64,000 nt of DNA from Chromobacterium rhizoryzae (GTDB taxonomy: Bacteria > Pseudomonadota > Gammaproteobacteria > Burkholderiales > Chromobacteriaceae): positions 2,046,001 to 2,110,000 of the forward strand of contig NZ_CP066126.1 of the NCBI RefSeq assembly GCF_020544465.1, read 5' to 3'. The notes below the pieces were generated by a model, which saw nothing but the letters and a program-made list of their open reading frames with translations, made no database searches and was not told where the DNA came from. Shown here in pieces: positions 34,310 to 42,740 of this stretch; the stretch's first letter is position 1, and every line of letters begins with the position of its first letter. The position numbers and the translations under genes are program-made.

Positions 34310-35563
34310 ATGTCGTTGAACTGGATAACCGTGATGCGGGCGTCCGCGTGCGCGCTGGCGGCGGGGCAGGCGTGGGCGATCTGCCCGGCATGGCAGGAGG
34401 GCGCCAGCTATCGGGCCGGCGACACGGTTGCGTACGCCGCGGCCAACTACACCGCGCGGGTGGCGCATACCGCCCATGTCGGCGCCAACTGGAATCCTCC
34501 GGCGTCGCCGACCCTGTGGCTGGCGGGAGGTAGTTGCGCGGGGGCGCCGGAGCCAACGCCGGAGCCGACGCCGGAGCCGACGCCGTCTCCCGCTCCTGGG
34601 CCGTCCGCGCCGTTCGCCAAACATGCTTTGGTGGGCTATTGGCACAATTTCGCCAACCCCAGCGGCGACGCTTATCCGCTGAGCCAGGTCAGCGACGATT
34701 GGGACGTGATCGCGGTGGCCTTCGCCGACGACGCGGGCAACGGCAAGCTCAGCTTCGCGCTGGATCCCAAGGCAGGCTCCGAAGCTCAGTTCATCCAGGA
34801 TGTTCGCGCCAAGCAGGCCAAGGGCAAGAAGGTGGTGCTGTCGCTGGGCGGGCAGAATGGCTCGGTCACGCTGAACACTCCGGCGCAAGCCCAGAATTTC
34901 GTCAATAGCCTCTACGCCATCATCGTCAAATTCGGTTTCGACGGCATCGATCTGGATCTGGAAAGCGGGGTGTCGCAAGGCGCGCCCATCATCGGCAATC
35001 TGATTGGCGCGGTGAAGCAGTTGAAGGCCAAGGTGGGGGCGGGTTTCTACCTGTCCATGGCGCCGGAGCATCCTTATGTCCAGGGCGGCTATGTCGCCTA
35101 CGGCAGCATCTGGGGCGCTTATCTGCCCATCATCGACGCGTTGCGCGACGATTTGAGCGTGATCCATGTCCAGTATTACAACAACGGCGGGCTGAACACG
35201 CCTTATTCCAACGCCGCATTGGCTGAGGGCAGCGTGGACATGTTGGTGGGCGGCAGCAAGATGTTGATCGAGGGCTTCCCGCTGGCTTACGGCGCTTCGG
35301 GCAGCTTCAAGGGGTTGCGGCCGGATCAGGTGGCTTTCGGCGTGCCTTCCGGCCGCAGTTCCGCCAATTCCGGCTTTGTCAGCGCGGATACCGTGATCAA
35401 GTCGCTGGATTGCCTGATGGCCTTGAAAAATTGCGGCAGCGTCAAGCCGAGTCAGGCCTATCCGTCGTTTCGCGGCGTCATGAGCTGGTCGATCAACTGG
35501 GACCGCAAGGACGGCTTCCCGTTCTCGCGGCCGGTGGGGGCCTCGCTGCGCGGCCGCAACTGA
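34310..35563 (+). CDS. Secreted chitinase, CBM5/12 plus GH18
   Basis: 417 residues. A signal peptide ends at GQAWA. A chitin-binding CBM5/12 module (about 24-75) has CPAWQEGASYRAGD, VAYAAANYTARV and NWNPP. A Pro-Thr-Glu linker of PEPT repeats (about 78-98) leads to a GH18 barrel with the catalytic DGIDLDLE near 215, GKKVVLSLGGQNG near 185 and the terminal MSWSINWDRKDG. It hydrolyses chitin outside the cell. The products could feed the aminosugar importer at 3639-7529. Confidence 0.95.
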   Translation: MSLNWITVMRASACALAAGQAWAICPAWQEGASYRAGDTVAYAAANYTARVAHTAHVGANWNPPASPTLWLAGGSCAGAPEPTPEPTPEPTPSPAPGPSAPFAKHALVGYWHNFANPSGDAYPLSQVSDDWDVIAVAFADDAGNGKLSFALDPKAGSEAQFIQDVRAKQAKGKKVVLSLGGQNGSVTLNTPAQAQNFVNSLYAIIVKFGFDGIDLDLESGVSQGAPIIGNLIGAVKQLKAKVGAGFYLSMAPEHPYVQGGYVAYGSIWGAYLPIIDALRDDLSVIHVQYYNNGGLNTPYSNAALAEGSVDMLVGGSKMLIEGFPLAYGASGSFKGLRPDQVAFGVPSGRSSANSGFVSADTVIKSLDCLMALKNCGSVKPSQAYPSFRGVMSWSINWDRKDGFPFSRPVGASLRGRN

Positions 35564-35570
35564 TGGACGT

Positions 35571-35604
35571 AAAAAAACCGGGGCGCGATTGCGCCTCGGT
35601 TTTG
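35571..35604. terminator. Terminator between chitinase and parvulin genes
   Basis: A-tract, ACCGGGGCGC, loop GATT, GCGCCTCGGT, then TTTT. One mismatch in the stem. A-run on one side and T-run on the other allow termination from both convergent genes. Confidence 0.85.
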
Positions 35605-35623
35605 TACGGGTTCGAGCCGTGGC

Positions 35624-36352
35624 TTACAGCGCCGGCATCGCATAGCCTTCGATCTGAGCGGCGGCGACCAGCTGGCCCAGATAGGCCTGCATCGCCTTGT
35701 TGCCGGCCATGTCGTTCAGGTATTGCTGCAGGCGGTCCTTGATTTCCTCAAAGCTTACCTTGCCGCCCTCATGGCGCTCTTGAACCTGGATGATGTGGTA
35801 GCCGAACTGGGTCTGCACCAGATCCGGCGCGAGCTGGCCGGCGGCGGTGTTGAATACCGCTTGTTCGAATTCCGGCACCATCTGGCCGCGGCCGAACTGG
35901 CCCAGGCTGCCGCCTTGCTGGCCGGACGGGCAGGTGGAGTGTTCGCGGGCCAGATCGGCGAAGCGGGCCGGATTGGCCTTGATTTCTTCCAGCACGCCTT
36001 CCGCCTTGGCTTTGGCCAGGCTGCCGGCCAGGCCTTCGCCCAGCGGGAACAGAATGTGGCTGGCCACGGCGGACTCGCCGCTGCTGAAGCGCTCGGGGTA
36101 TTGATTGTAGAAGGCCAGGCATGCGGCCTCGTCCACGGCGTCAACGTGCAGTTCCTGTTCCAGCAAGGCGCCGATGGCGGCGCCTTGGTCGGCGGTGTCG
36201 ATGCCGAGGGACTTGGCTTTCTGCAACAGCAGTTCGCGCAGGACCAACTCCTGAACGGCGGCGTCGCGCGGGTTCGGCGCGTCAGCGTAGTGGGCTTGTT
36301 CCGCTTGCACCGTGTCTTCGGTGATTTCGATGCCGTTGACTCGAATGGTCAT
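35624..36352 (-). CDS. Parvulin-type peptidyl-prolyl isomerase
   Basis: 242 residues. A short helical N-terminal region precedes a parvulin domain (about 95-205) with ASHILFPLGEG, REHSTCPSGQQGGSLGQFGRGQ split around a Gly loop, MVPEFEQAVFN and TQFGYHIIQVQER. No signal peptide is visible, so it is probably cytoplasmic or exported atypically, like the NifM/PpiC-type members. It is a single gene with its own promoter in the AT-rich sequence near 36480-36530. Confidence 0.92.
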   Translation of the reverse strand: MTIRVNGIEITEDTVQAEQAHYADAPNPRDAAVQELVLRELLLQKAKSLGIDTADQGAAIGALLEQELHVDAVDEAACLAFYNQYPERFSSGESAVASHILFPLGEGLAGSLAKAKAEGVLEEIKANPARFADLAREHSTCPSGQQGGSLGQFGRGQMVPEFEQAVFNTAAGQLAPDLVQTQFGYHIIQVQERHEGGKVSFEEIKDRLQQYLNDMAGNKAMQAYLGQLVAAAQIEGYAMPAL

Positions 36353-36543
36353 GGAGATTTCCTGTGATGGTAGATGAGGGATGCGCCCAAGGGCGGGAAA
36401 TGTGCGATTTAAAAAGCGTTCGCCGCGCTTGTCAAGAAAGGCGGCGAGTCTTATCGAGGGGCGTTGGAATAAAGCGCGAAAATTTTAAGAATAATCTTAT
36501 ATTTGCCCGGTCGCTTAATCGCTAGTATACGAGCCATGCAGCT
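36353..36543 (-). promoter_or_regulatory. AT-rich upstream region of the parvulin gene
   Basis: The sequence 36470-36530 is markedly AT-rich (AAAATTTTAAG, AATAATCTTATATTTG) compared with the window. It can supply the minus-strand promoter for the gene at 35624-36352. No gene is seen here. Confidence 0.4.
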
Positions 36544-36697
36544 TCAGGGCTTGCATGAAAACCCGGTTGGCTGCTCATGCTTGTACGCCGCTTGCCGAGT
36601 CTTGATGTTCATGTGTACGTAGACGTCGTCCGTCTGTACTTCGTTCTGGTGCGCCAAGCTTTGGCTTGGACACTTGGTGAATTGAGATCCCCGTTTG

Positions 36698-36724
36698 GGC
36701 CGCCTCCGTGCGGCCTCTTTTTTT
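36698..36724 (+). terminator. Plus-strand terminator hairpin inside the leader-like region
   Basis: GGCCGC, six-base loop, GCGGCC, TC and seven T. It is a good intrinsic terminator on the plus strand, opposite in direction to the two neighbours at 36790 and 37067. Confidence 0.7.
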
Positions 36725-36789
36725 GCCCAGCCCTCAGAGCATAGCACGAAAGCATGCCGGCTTGGCTCGCGCCGCCGGGAAGGGAGCAT

Positions 36790-36816
36790 AAAAAAAGAGC
36801 CCCGATCAGGGGGCTC
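36790..36816 (-). terminator. Minus-strand terminator, unit 2 of the leader-like region
   Basis: On the minus strand GAGCCCC (36816-36810) pairs with GGGGCTC (36803-36797), followed by seven T (36796-36790). Immediately upstream (36837-36819) is the repeated CCTGAGCGAAGGTGCAATT. Confidence 0.8.
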
Positions 36817-37066
36817 TGAATTGCACCTTCGCTCAGGTGATCGTCGCGGTTGCCGGTGGGCGTGTATCCACAGCCGGCAGCGCTTCGATCGTATCGAACC
36901 GCCCTCGGGGGAGAGCCGATTCGATGGACGCAGTATGCGCCTGCCGGCACGGGCCAAATAGAGTGATTATTGGGGGCTTGTGTGACGGGCTGTGATGAAA
37001 TCGGGGCGGGCTTAACATTTGCGCAATGAATTGGCGCGCAGGTCTGGCTGAGGGGGCGCGAAGCAT

Positions 37067-37091
37067 AAAAAAAGAGCCCCAGATGGGGCCC
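37067..37091 (-). terminator. Minus-strand terminator, unit 1 of the leader-like region
   Basis: On the minus strand GCCCC (37089-37085) pairs with GGGGC (37080-37076), then TC and seven T (37073-37067). The same repeat as in unit 2, with one extra A, precedes it at 37112-37093. Confidence 0.75.
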
Positions 37092-37389
37092 CAATTTGCA
37101 CCTTCGCTCAGGAGACCAACGCGCCGGCCAGAAGGGGTAGGTAATTTCCAACAGAACCCGCGCGCTGATCATGCCAGATCAGGACTCTTGCGAGCCCTGG
37201 CTGCTGACGGAAACCAGTATGCCGATTTGTTTCGAGGCCGGATATTTGGATTTGTTGTGTTTTATGTGACGCTATGTGACCCGGACGGGATTGGCCGCTA
37301 TCATGACGCAGTGCAAACAATCATGGCGCGCCGGCCGTGAACGGCGCGCCTATGGACGCCGCGCCGGCTCGTCTTTCAAGGGGAACAGC

Positions 37390-37818
37390 GTGGACAAGCA
37401 TTACCCGGTTATCGATACCCGCAGCATCGTGATGCGTTGGGGCGATATGGACGCCGTCGGGCATCTGAACAATACGTACTATTTCCGTTATCTGGAGCAG
37501 ATCCGCCTGGATTGGCTGGAAAGCCTGGGGCACGGCATCGACCCCTCAGGCTGCGGTCCGGTGCTGGCGGGCACCGCCTGCGTGTTCCGCAAGGAGATCA
37601 CCTATCCGGCCACGCTAGACATTAGCATCGAACTGGAAAAACTGGGACGCAGCAGCTTGAAGCTGCGCCATCATTTTTATCGGCGCGACGATCCCGGCGT
37701 GGTGTACGCCAGCGGCGAGGTGACGCTGGTGTGGGTGGATTATCAGGCGGGCAAGTCGGTCGCCATCCCGGAGGACATTCGCGCGGCGGTGGAGACGGCG
37801 GCCAAGTCCGCCGCTTGA
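37390..37818 (+). CDS. Hotdog-fold acyl-CoA thioesterase (4HBT/YbgC-FadM type)
   Basis: 142 residues from the GTG at 37390, preceded by AAGGGGAAC; an upstream ATG at 37276 would add about 38 residues lacking family similarity. The signature RWGDMDAVGHLNNTYYFRYL near 18 includes the catalytic Asp. The rest fits the single hotdog domain (FRKEITYPATLDISIELEKLGRSS in strands). It hydrolyses acyl-CoA thioesters; the substrate is unknown. A strong terminator follows. Confidence 0.9.
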   Translation: MDKHYPVIDTRSIVMRWGDMDAVGHLNNTYYFRYLEQIRLDWLESLGHGIDPSGCGPVLAGTACVFRKEITYPATLDISIELEKLGRSSLKLRHHFYRRDDPGVVYASGEVTLVWVDYQAGKSVAIPEDIRAAVETAAKSAA

Positions 37819-37835
37819 GACGACCAGTTTTTCCT

Positions 37836-37868
37836 GCCCCCGTCGCCTTGGCGCGGCGGGGGCTTTTT
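37836..37868 (+). terminator. Terminator after the thioesterase gene
   Basis: GCCCCCG-CGCC pairs with GGCG-CGGGGGC around a short loop and is followed by five T. The convergent mnmC gene ends 21 bases downstream. Confidence 0.85.
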
Positions 37869-37888
37869 CGCGCCCGGCTGCAGCCGGG

Positions 37889-39874
37889 TCAGCTTTGCCG
37901 CGGCACTTTGTTGCGCATCAGATCGCGCATCAGGAAACGGCTGGGGTGGGTGGCCTGCATCAGGCTGCGGGCCACCGGGGCCGGTTCGTCCTCCAGCAGG
38001 GCGGCGAGTATTTCGCCCGACAGCGGCGCGGTGATCATGCCGCGCGAACCATGGGCGGTGTTGACGTAGAGGCCGTCTATCCAGGGCGCGGCGGCGGTCA
38101 GTTTCAAGGAAGCGTCCTTGCTCAGCGGCAGATAGGCGTCGATCAGGCCTTGCGCGTGGGCGACCGGTCCGACGATGGGCAGATAGTCCGGGCTGGTGCA
38201 ACGCAGCGCGGCGCGTCCGGCCAGGGCTTTGTCCAGCAGGCTTTCGCCGCCCAGGGCTTGGTACAGGCTGGGCGCGAGTCCCGCCAGCATCTGCAGGTTT
38301 TCCTGATGCTCGAACAGGTTGACGCCGAGATCTTCGGTGTTGAATTTGAAGGTGGCGCCCAGGCAGTGTTCGCCGAAACGGGCCGGGGAGATATAGCCTT
38401 CGCCGCACAGCACGGTGCGCAGCGCCTCGCTGTGTTCGGTGGCGCGCGTCACGGTGACCTGGCCGCGAATCTTTTTCAAGGGCAGGTGCTGGGTGGCGTC
38501 GAAGGCGCCGGTTTCCGCCGCGCCGGCCAGAATGACCACGGAACCGATGGCCACCGAGCCTTCATCGCCGATGGCGACCCAGCTCTTGTCCAGCGGGTTG
38601 TAGTCCAGCTCCACGATGGTGCGGCTGGTGCGGACCTGGATATTGGGATGCTCCACCAGCTTGCGCACCAGGGCGGGCGGATTGACCCAGCCGCCCTGCG
38701 GAAAGAACAGGCCGCCGTGCTGCAGCTCGACGCCGGCCAGCTCGCTGGCTTCCCGCGCGTCGACCGGGCGCAGGAAGTCTTCGCCGAAGCCGGCCGCGGC
38801 CAGCCCTTGCTGGCGTTCCGCCTCGGCCGCGTCGTAGGCCAGTTGCAAGACGCCGCAGCCGCGCCAGTGCGCGTCGTCCTCCGGCAGCTGGGTTTTCAGC
38901 GTGCGCAGGCTATAGCCGTAGCCGGACAGGATCAGGCGGGTCAGCGGGGTGAAGTGCGGGGACAGCTTGGTGTACAGCACGCCTTGCGGGTTGCCGGAGG
39001 CGCCGCGCGCGAGTTCGGGCAGGCGTTCCACCACGGTGACCTGCCAGCCGCGGCAGGCCAGGCTGTAGGCGCTGGCGGCGCCGGCGATGCCGCCGCCGAT
39101 GACGATGGCGCTGCGTTCCCCGTGGCGCCGCGCCGGGCGGGCGAACCACGGAGGCGACCATTCGCCGTCGGGCAGGGTTTGCAGATGGCCGTGGCTCATT
39201 TCCCGCTTATGGCCGAAGCCGGCGGTCTTGCTGACGGCGAAGCCGGCCTCGCTCAAGCCGCGACGCACGAAACCGGCGCTGGTGAAGGTGGCGAAGGTGG
39301 CGCCGGGCGCGGAGAGCCGCGCCATGGTCTGGAACAGCTCCGCTTGCCACATGTCCGGGTTCTTGGACGGGGCGAAGCCGTCGAGGAACCAGGCGTCCAC
39401 GCGAGCGTCCACCTCCGGCAGCACTTCCAGGACATCGCCGATCAGCAAGGTCAGCGTGACGCGCCCCTGGCTGAGCAGCAGGCGGTGCCAGCCCGGAGGC
39501 AGGGACTGGTATTGGGCCAGCAGCTGCTGCGCCAGGCCGGCGAGCTGGGGCCAGAGCGCCAGCGCCCGGGCCAGATCGCGCGGGGTCAGCGGAAACTTCT
39601 CCGCGCTGATGAAGTGCAGGCGCGTATCGGCCGGCGCGTATTGCAAAAAGCATTCCCACGCGCATAAAAAGTTCAGGCCGGTGCCGAAGCCGGTTTCGGC
39701 AATGGCGAAGTGGCCGCCGGCGGGCAGTTCGGCGAAGCGCTCGGCCAAGCGGTTGTGCCGCAGGAAGACATGGCGGGTCTCGTCCAGGCCGGAAGCGCGG
39801 GAGAAGTAGACGTCGCCGAAGGCGAGGGAAACCGGTTGACCGTCGTGCCAGTCAAGTTGAGCGTGTGGGGTCAT
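37889..39874 (-). CDS. mnmC: Bifunctional tRNA wobble-uridine modification enzyme MnmC
   Basis: 661 residues, normal for the fused enzyme. The N-terminal methyltransferase (about 1-240) has ETGFGTGLNFLCAWE and DAWFLDGFAPSKNPDMW. The C-terminal FAD oxidase (about 255-640) has the dinucleotide motif GGGIAGAASA and ends with HGSRGMITAPLSGE. It converts cmnm5(s2)U34 to nm5 and then mnm5(s2)U34 in tRNA. It is 100 bases downstream of mnmH, which modifies the same nucleotide. Confidence 0.96.
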   Translation of the reverse strand: MTPHAQLDWHDGQPVSLAFGDVYFSRASGLDETRHVFLRHNRLAERFAELPAGGHFAIAETGFGTGLNFLCAWECFLQYAPADTRLHFISAEKFPLTPRDLARALALWPQLAGLAQQLLAQYQSLPPGWHRLLLSQGRVTLTLLIGDVLEVLPEVDARVDAWFLDGFAPSKNPDMWQAELFQTMARLSAPGATFATFTSAGFVRRGLSEAGFAVSKTAGFGHKREMSHGHLQTLPDGEWSPPWFARPARRHGERSAIVIGGGIAGAASAYSLACRGWQVTVVERLPELARGASGNPQGVLYTKLSPHFTPLTRLILSGYGYSLRTLKTQLPEDDAHWRGCGVLQLAYDAAEAERQQGLAAAGFGEDFLRPVDAREASELAGVELQHGGLFFPQGGWVNPPALVRKLVEHPNIQVRTSRTIVELDYNPLDKSWVAIGDEGSVAIGSVVILAGAAETGAFDATQHLPLKKIRGQVTVTRATEHSEALRTVLCGEGYISPARFGEHCLGATFKFNTEDLGVNLFEHQENLQMLAGLAPSLYQALGGESLLDKALAGRAALRCTSPDYLPIVGPVAHAQGLIDAYLPLSKDASLKLTAAAPWIDGLYVNTAHGSRGMITAPLSGEILAALLEDEPAPVARSLMQATHPSRFLMRDLMRNKVPRQS

Positions 39875-39974
39875 GCGCGCGGAGTCGGGGCGCGGCGCGG
39901 CGCCGCGGGTGAATTAGGATGTTCTGATGATACCGCAGTTTTGCGCCGCTGATGAGCGGCGCCGCGGCCCCTGT

Positions 39975-41012
39975 TCAGACTATCCGCGCCGCGGCCAGAT
40001 CCAGTTGCTCCGGAGCCAGGCTGTTCAGCCGCAAAGGCGTGGCCTTGGCCAGCTGCGGGTAATGCTTGCCCAGCGAGCGGTAGTAGAGCGGGTCGTAGTG
40101 CTTGGCCAGCAGTTCCGCCACCAGGGCGTCGAAGCGCCCGGCCCGGATCAACTGGTTCCAGGCGTCCAGCTGTTCGCCCGAGTGCAGCCCTTTCAAGAAG
40201 CCCAGTTGGCGGATCAAGGTTTCGGGGTCTCGCAGGTAGAAGTCGTAATCCTCCAGCAAAAAGCGCACGCGCTCCGCCAAAGGCACGTCGATCAGCAGGC
40301 AGTCGCCTTGGTGCATCTGGCGGTACAGCGCGTCGGGCAGGGTGACGAAGCCGACCTTCTTGCTTTCCGATTCGATGAAGACGGGGCGGTCGGAATCCAG
40401 GCCGCGGATCTGTTGCAGCAGCAGGGTGTCGAACCATTTTTGCGGCGGCTGGGGCAAGTCCGGCAGACGGCCCAGCACCGAGCCGCGGTGATTGGCCAGC
40501 TGCTCCAGATCCAGCACCTGGTGGCCGGCGCGCGCCAGCGCCTGCAGCAAGCGGCTTTTGCCGGAGCCGGTGGGGCCGCAGATCACGCGCAGCTTGAGCT
40601 GGCCTGGCAGTTCCTCCAGCCATTGCAGCGCCTGGCGGCGATAGGCTTTGTAGCCGCCCTCCAGCTGATGCGCGGGCCAGCCTATCTGGGCGAAGATCAG
40701 GGCCATGGAGCCGGAACGCTGGCCGCCGCGCCAGCAGCAGATCAACGGGCGCCAGGATTTGGGGCGATCGGCGAAGCGCTCTTCGATATGGCGGGCGATA
40801 TTCTTGGCCGCCAGCGCGGCGCCGACCTTGCGCGCTTCGAATGGGGAAACCTGTTTATACAGCGTGCCGACGCGAATCCGCTCGTCGTTGTCCAGAACCG
40901 GGCAGTTAATGGCGCCGGGGATATGATCTTCGGCAAATTCCGCCGGAGATCGGACGTCGATGATCTCGTCAAACTGCCCAAGCTGTGATACGTTCGCGAC
41001 CTTGAAAAGCAT
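39975..41012 (-). CDS. mnmH: tRNA 2-selenouridine synthase MnmH (SelU/YbbB)
   Basis: 345 residues. The N-terminal rhodanese domain (about 1-125) has DVRSPAEFAEDHIPGAINCP and the catalytic cysteine loop ICCWRGGQRSGS. A P-loop domain follows with CGPTGSGKSRLL near 145. It geranylates and then selenates s2U34 in tRNAs for Lys, Glu and Gln, using selenophosphate. selD is divergent with only 20 bases between start codons, tightly linking donor synthesis and use. Confidence 0.96.
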   Translation of the reverse strand: MLFKVANVSQLGQFDEIIDVRSPAEFAEDHIPGAINCPVLDNDERIRVGTLYKQVSPFEARKVGAALAAKNIARHIEERFADRPKSWRPLICCWRGGQRSGSMALIFAQIGWPAHQLEGGYKAYRRQALQWLEELPGQLKLRVICGPTGSGKSRLLQALARAGHQVLDLEQLANHRGSVLGRLPDLPQPPQKWFDTLLLQQIRGLDSDRPVFIESESKKVGFVTLPDALYRQMHQGDCLLIDVPLAERVRFLLEDYDFYLRDPETLIRQLGFLKGLHSGEQLDAWNQLIRAGRFDALVAELLAKHYDPLYYRSLGKHYPQLAKATPLRLNSLAPEQLDLAAARIV

Positions 41013-41032
41013 AAATATGGCGGAGTCCGCAA

Positions 41033-42073
41033 ATGGCTGAAATCAAATTGACGCAATTGTCTCACGGCGGCGGCTGCGGCTGCAAAATTGCCCCGGCGGT
41101 GCTGGAGTCCATTTTGTCGACGGCCAAGGAAAAAATGGTTTTCCCCAATCTATTGGTGGGGGCGGAAACCAGCGACGACGCCGCGGTGTATCAGTTGAAC
41201 GCCTCGCAAGCCATTGTGGCGACCACCGATTTTTTCATGCCCATCGTCGACGACGCCCGTGACTTTGGCCGCATCGCCGCCACCAACGCGCTGTCCGACA
41301 TTTATGCGATGGGCGCGACCCCCATCATGGCCTTGGCCATTGTCGGCATGCCGGTGAAGGTGTTGCCGGTGGAAACCATCCGCGACATTCTTGCCGGCGG
41401 AGAGTCGGTATGCCACGCCGCGGGCATCCCGCTCGCCGGCGGCCATTCCATCGATTCCCCCGAGCCGATCTACGGTCTGGTGGCCTTGGGCGTGGTGCAT
41501 CCGGACCAGCTCAAGCGCAATAGCGAGGCGCGCGACGGCGATGTGCTGATCCTGGGCAAGGGCCTGGGCGTGGGCGTGCTGGCGCAGGCGATGAAGAAAG
41601 GGGAGCTGGACGATAAGGGCTACCAGGCCTTGATCGCTTCCACCACCAAATTGAATACCGTCGGAGCGGAACTGGCGGCCATGGACGGCGTGCACGCGCT
41701 GACCGACGTCACCGGCTTCGGCCTGTTGGGCCATGCGCTGGAGGTGTGCAAGGGCGCCAAGCTGGCGGCGCACATCGATATGGCCGCGGTGCCGGTGATC
41801 GAGGAGGCGCGCGCTTTCGCGGAGCAAGGCTGCGGTCCGGGCGCGATCGAGCGCAATCTGGCCAGTTTCGGCGAGCACGTCGATTTTGGCGCGGGGCTGC
41901 CGGAGTGGCAGCTGCGGCTCTTGGCCGACCCGCAGACCAGCGGCGGTTTGCTGGCGGCGGTGGCGCCGGAACAGGCCGACGAGGTGTTGGCGCGTTTCCA
42001 GCGCGCCGGTTTCGGCTATGCGGCCAAGATCGGCCGCCTGGCCGCGGGCGAGGCCCGCGTCATCGTCCGCTGA
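41033..42073 (+). CDS. selD: Selenophosphate synthase SelD
   Basis: 346 residues. The active-site segment GGGCGCKIAP near 12 has cysteine, not selenocysteine, at the catalytic position. ATP-binding features include GAETSDDAAVY, ATTDFFMPIVDD, NALSDIYAMGA and GGHSIDSPEP. It makes selenophosphate from selenide and ATP. Here it most obviously serves MnmH; no selA or selB is in the window. A UmuD-like gene follows after 10 bases. Confidence 0.97.
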   Translation: MAEIKLTQLSHGGGCGCKIAPAVLESILSTAKEKMVFPNLLVGAETSDDAAVYQLNASQAIVATTDFFMPIVDDARDFGRIAATNALSDIYAMGATPIMALAIVGMPVKVLPVETIRDILAGGESVCHAAGIPLAGGHSIDSPEPIYGLVALGVVHPDQLKRNSEARDGDVLILGKGLGVGVLAQAMKKGELDDKGYQALIASTTKLNTVGAELAAMDGVHALTDVTGFGLLGHALEVCKGAKLAAHIDMAAVPVIEEARAFAEQGCGPGAIERNLASFGEHVDFGAGLPEWQLRLLADPQTSGGLLAAVAPEQADEVLARFQRAGFGYAAKIGRLAAGEARVIVR

Positions 42074-42083
42074 GCGGCGCGAC

Positions 42084-42581
42084 GTGAAAGACGCGCGTCC
42101 GGAGCGCCTGCGGCTGGCCGCCCGCGACCGGCCCTTGGCGGAGCTGGCGCGGCTGGCGCCCGGCCGGGTGGGCGGCGCGCGGCGCGCCAGCGCCGACGAC
42201 GCCCAGATTCCTTGGTTCGACGGCAGCGTGGCGGCGGGTTTCCCATCGCCGGCCGACGACTATCTCGAGCGTTCGCTCAACCTCAACGATTTGTTGATCC
42301 AGCACCCGGACACCAGTTTCTTCGTGCGCGTCGCCGGCGACGCCATGGCCGGGGCCGGCATTTTTGACGGCGACTTGCTGATTGTCGATCGCATGCTGCC
42401 GCCGCGTCACAACGATGTGGTGGTAGCGGTGGCGGGCGAGGAATTCCTGGTGCGCCGGCTGCATCTGAGCCCTGATCGCGCCTGCTTGCGCGCCGCTCAG
42501 CCGGGCTACGCCGATTTACAGGCGGAGACCGATGTCGAGATCTGGGGCGTGGTCAGCTCGGTGGTGCGTTCGCTGCGCTGA
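42084..42581 (+). CDS. UmuD-like S24-family protein with both catalytic residues lost
   Basis: 165 residues from the GTG at 42084, 10 bases after selD; an internal GTG at 42168 would give 137 residues, the length of UmuD. Similarity to UmuD is clear: AAGFPSPADDYLERSLNLND, LIQHPDTSFFVRVAGD, GIFDGDLLIVDR and WGVVSSVVRSLR. The Ala-Gly self-cleavage site (51-52) is kept. The nucleophile position of GDSM is Ala87 (GDAM) and the paired lysine, 37 residues later as in UmuD, is Arg124 (VRRL). Self-cleavage should be impossible. No umuC lies alongside. It could be an uncleavable UmuD-type partner or dominant regulator. Confidence 0.88.
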   Translation: MKDARPERLRLAARDRPLAELARLAPGRVGGARRASADDAQIPWFDGSVAAGFPSPADDYLERSLNLNDLLIQHPDTSFFVRVAGDAMAGAGIFDGDLLIVDRMLPPRHNDVVVAVAGEEFLVRRLHLSPDRACLRAAQPGYADLQAETDVEIWGVVSSVVRSLR

Positions 42582-42606
42582 ATTTGCCGGCGCGGCTTAG
42601 CGCCTA

Positions 42607-42740
42607 TTTTAAAGTCTTGCGAGCTAGGGCGATACCAGGCGAAAACGGCTGAGCAAGCGGAATGCACATAGGGTATATGAGCATTTCGAAGGTGTTCTCA
42701 ACGTCGTATCGCCGAAGCACGGCAGGCTTTGAACAGGTTC
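42607..42740 (+). repeat. Intergenic repeat family, copy B
   Basis: Starts TTTTAAAGTCTTGCGAGC and ends CTTTGAACAGGTTCT, directly against the stop codon of the next gene. The interior has GAGCAAGCGGAATGCACATA then TATATGAGCATTTCG, an imperfect palindrome, and GTATCGCCGAAGC. It aligns with copy A (reverse orientation) and with the right half of copy C. Confidence 0.65.

Larger units (their letters stand above)
36544..37280 (-). other. P4-type satellite-phage immunity/Ash-Icd-like leader region, orphan
   Basis: Read on the minus strand this gene-free kilobase contains two units made of CTGAGCGAAGGTGCAA followed by a GC hairpin and seven T (37112-37067 and 36837-36790). In different frames both units encode SPERRC, and the overall translations (APNNHSIWPVPAGAY; QTDDVYVH near the end) resemble products annotated as Ash or Icd-like next to P4-type satellite phages. 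In P4 such leaders carry repeated antisense-target sites and conditional terminators. No integrase, primase or tRNA lies nearby. Upstream, TATGTGAC is repeated at 37263 and 37273. The family assignment is from memory. Confidence 0.5.

Noticed and set aside
34088..35167. N-terminal extension of the LysE frame
   Set aside because: This part is antisense to the chitinase; the exporter starts at 34087 with its own ribosome-binding site and family N-terminus.
36790..37112. CRISPR-like repeats
   Set aside because: Only two copies, 277 bp apart, each tied to a terminator hairpin; no regular spacers or cas genes.
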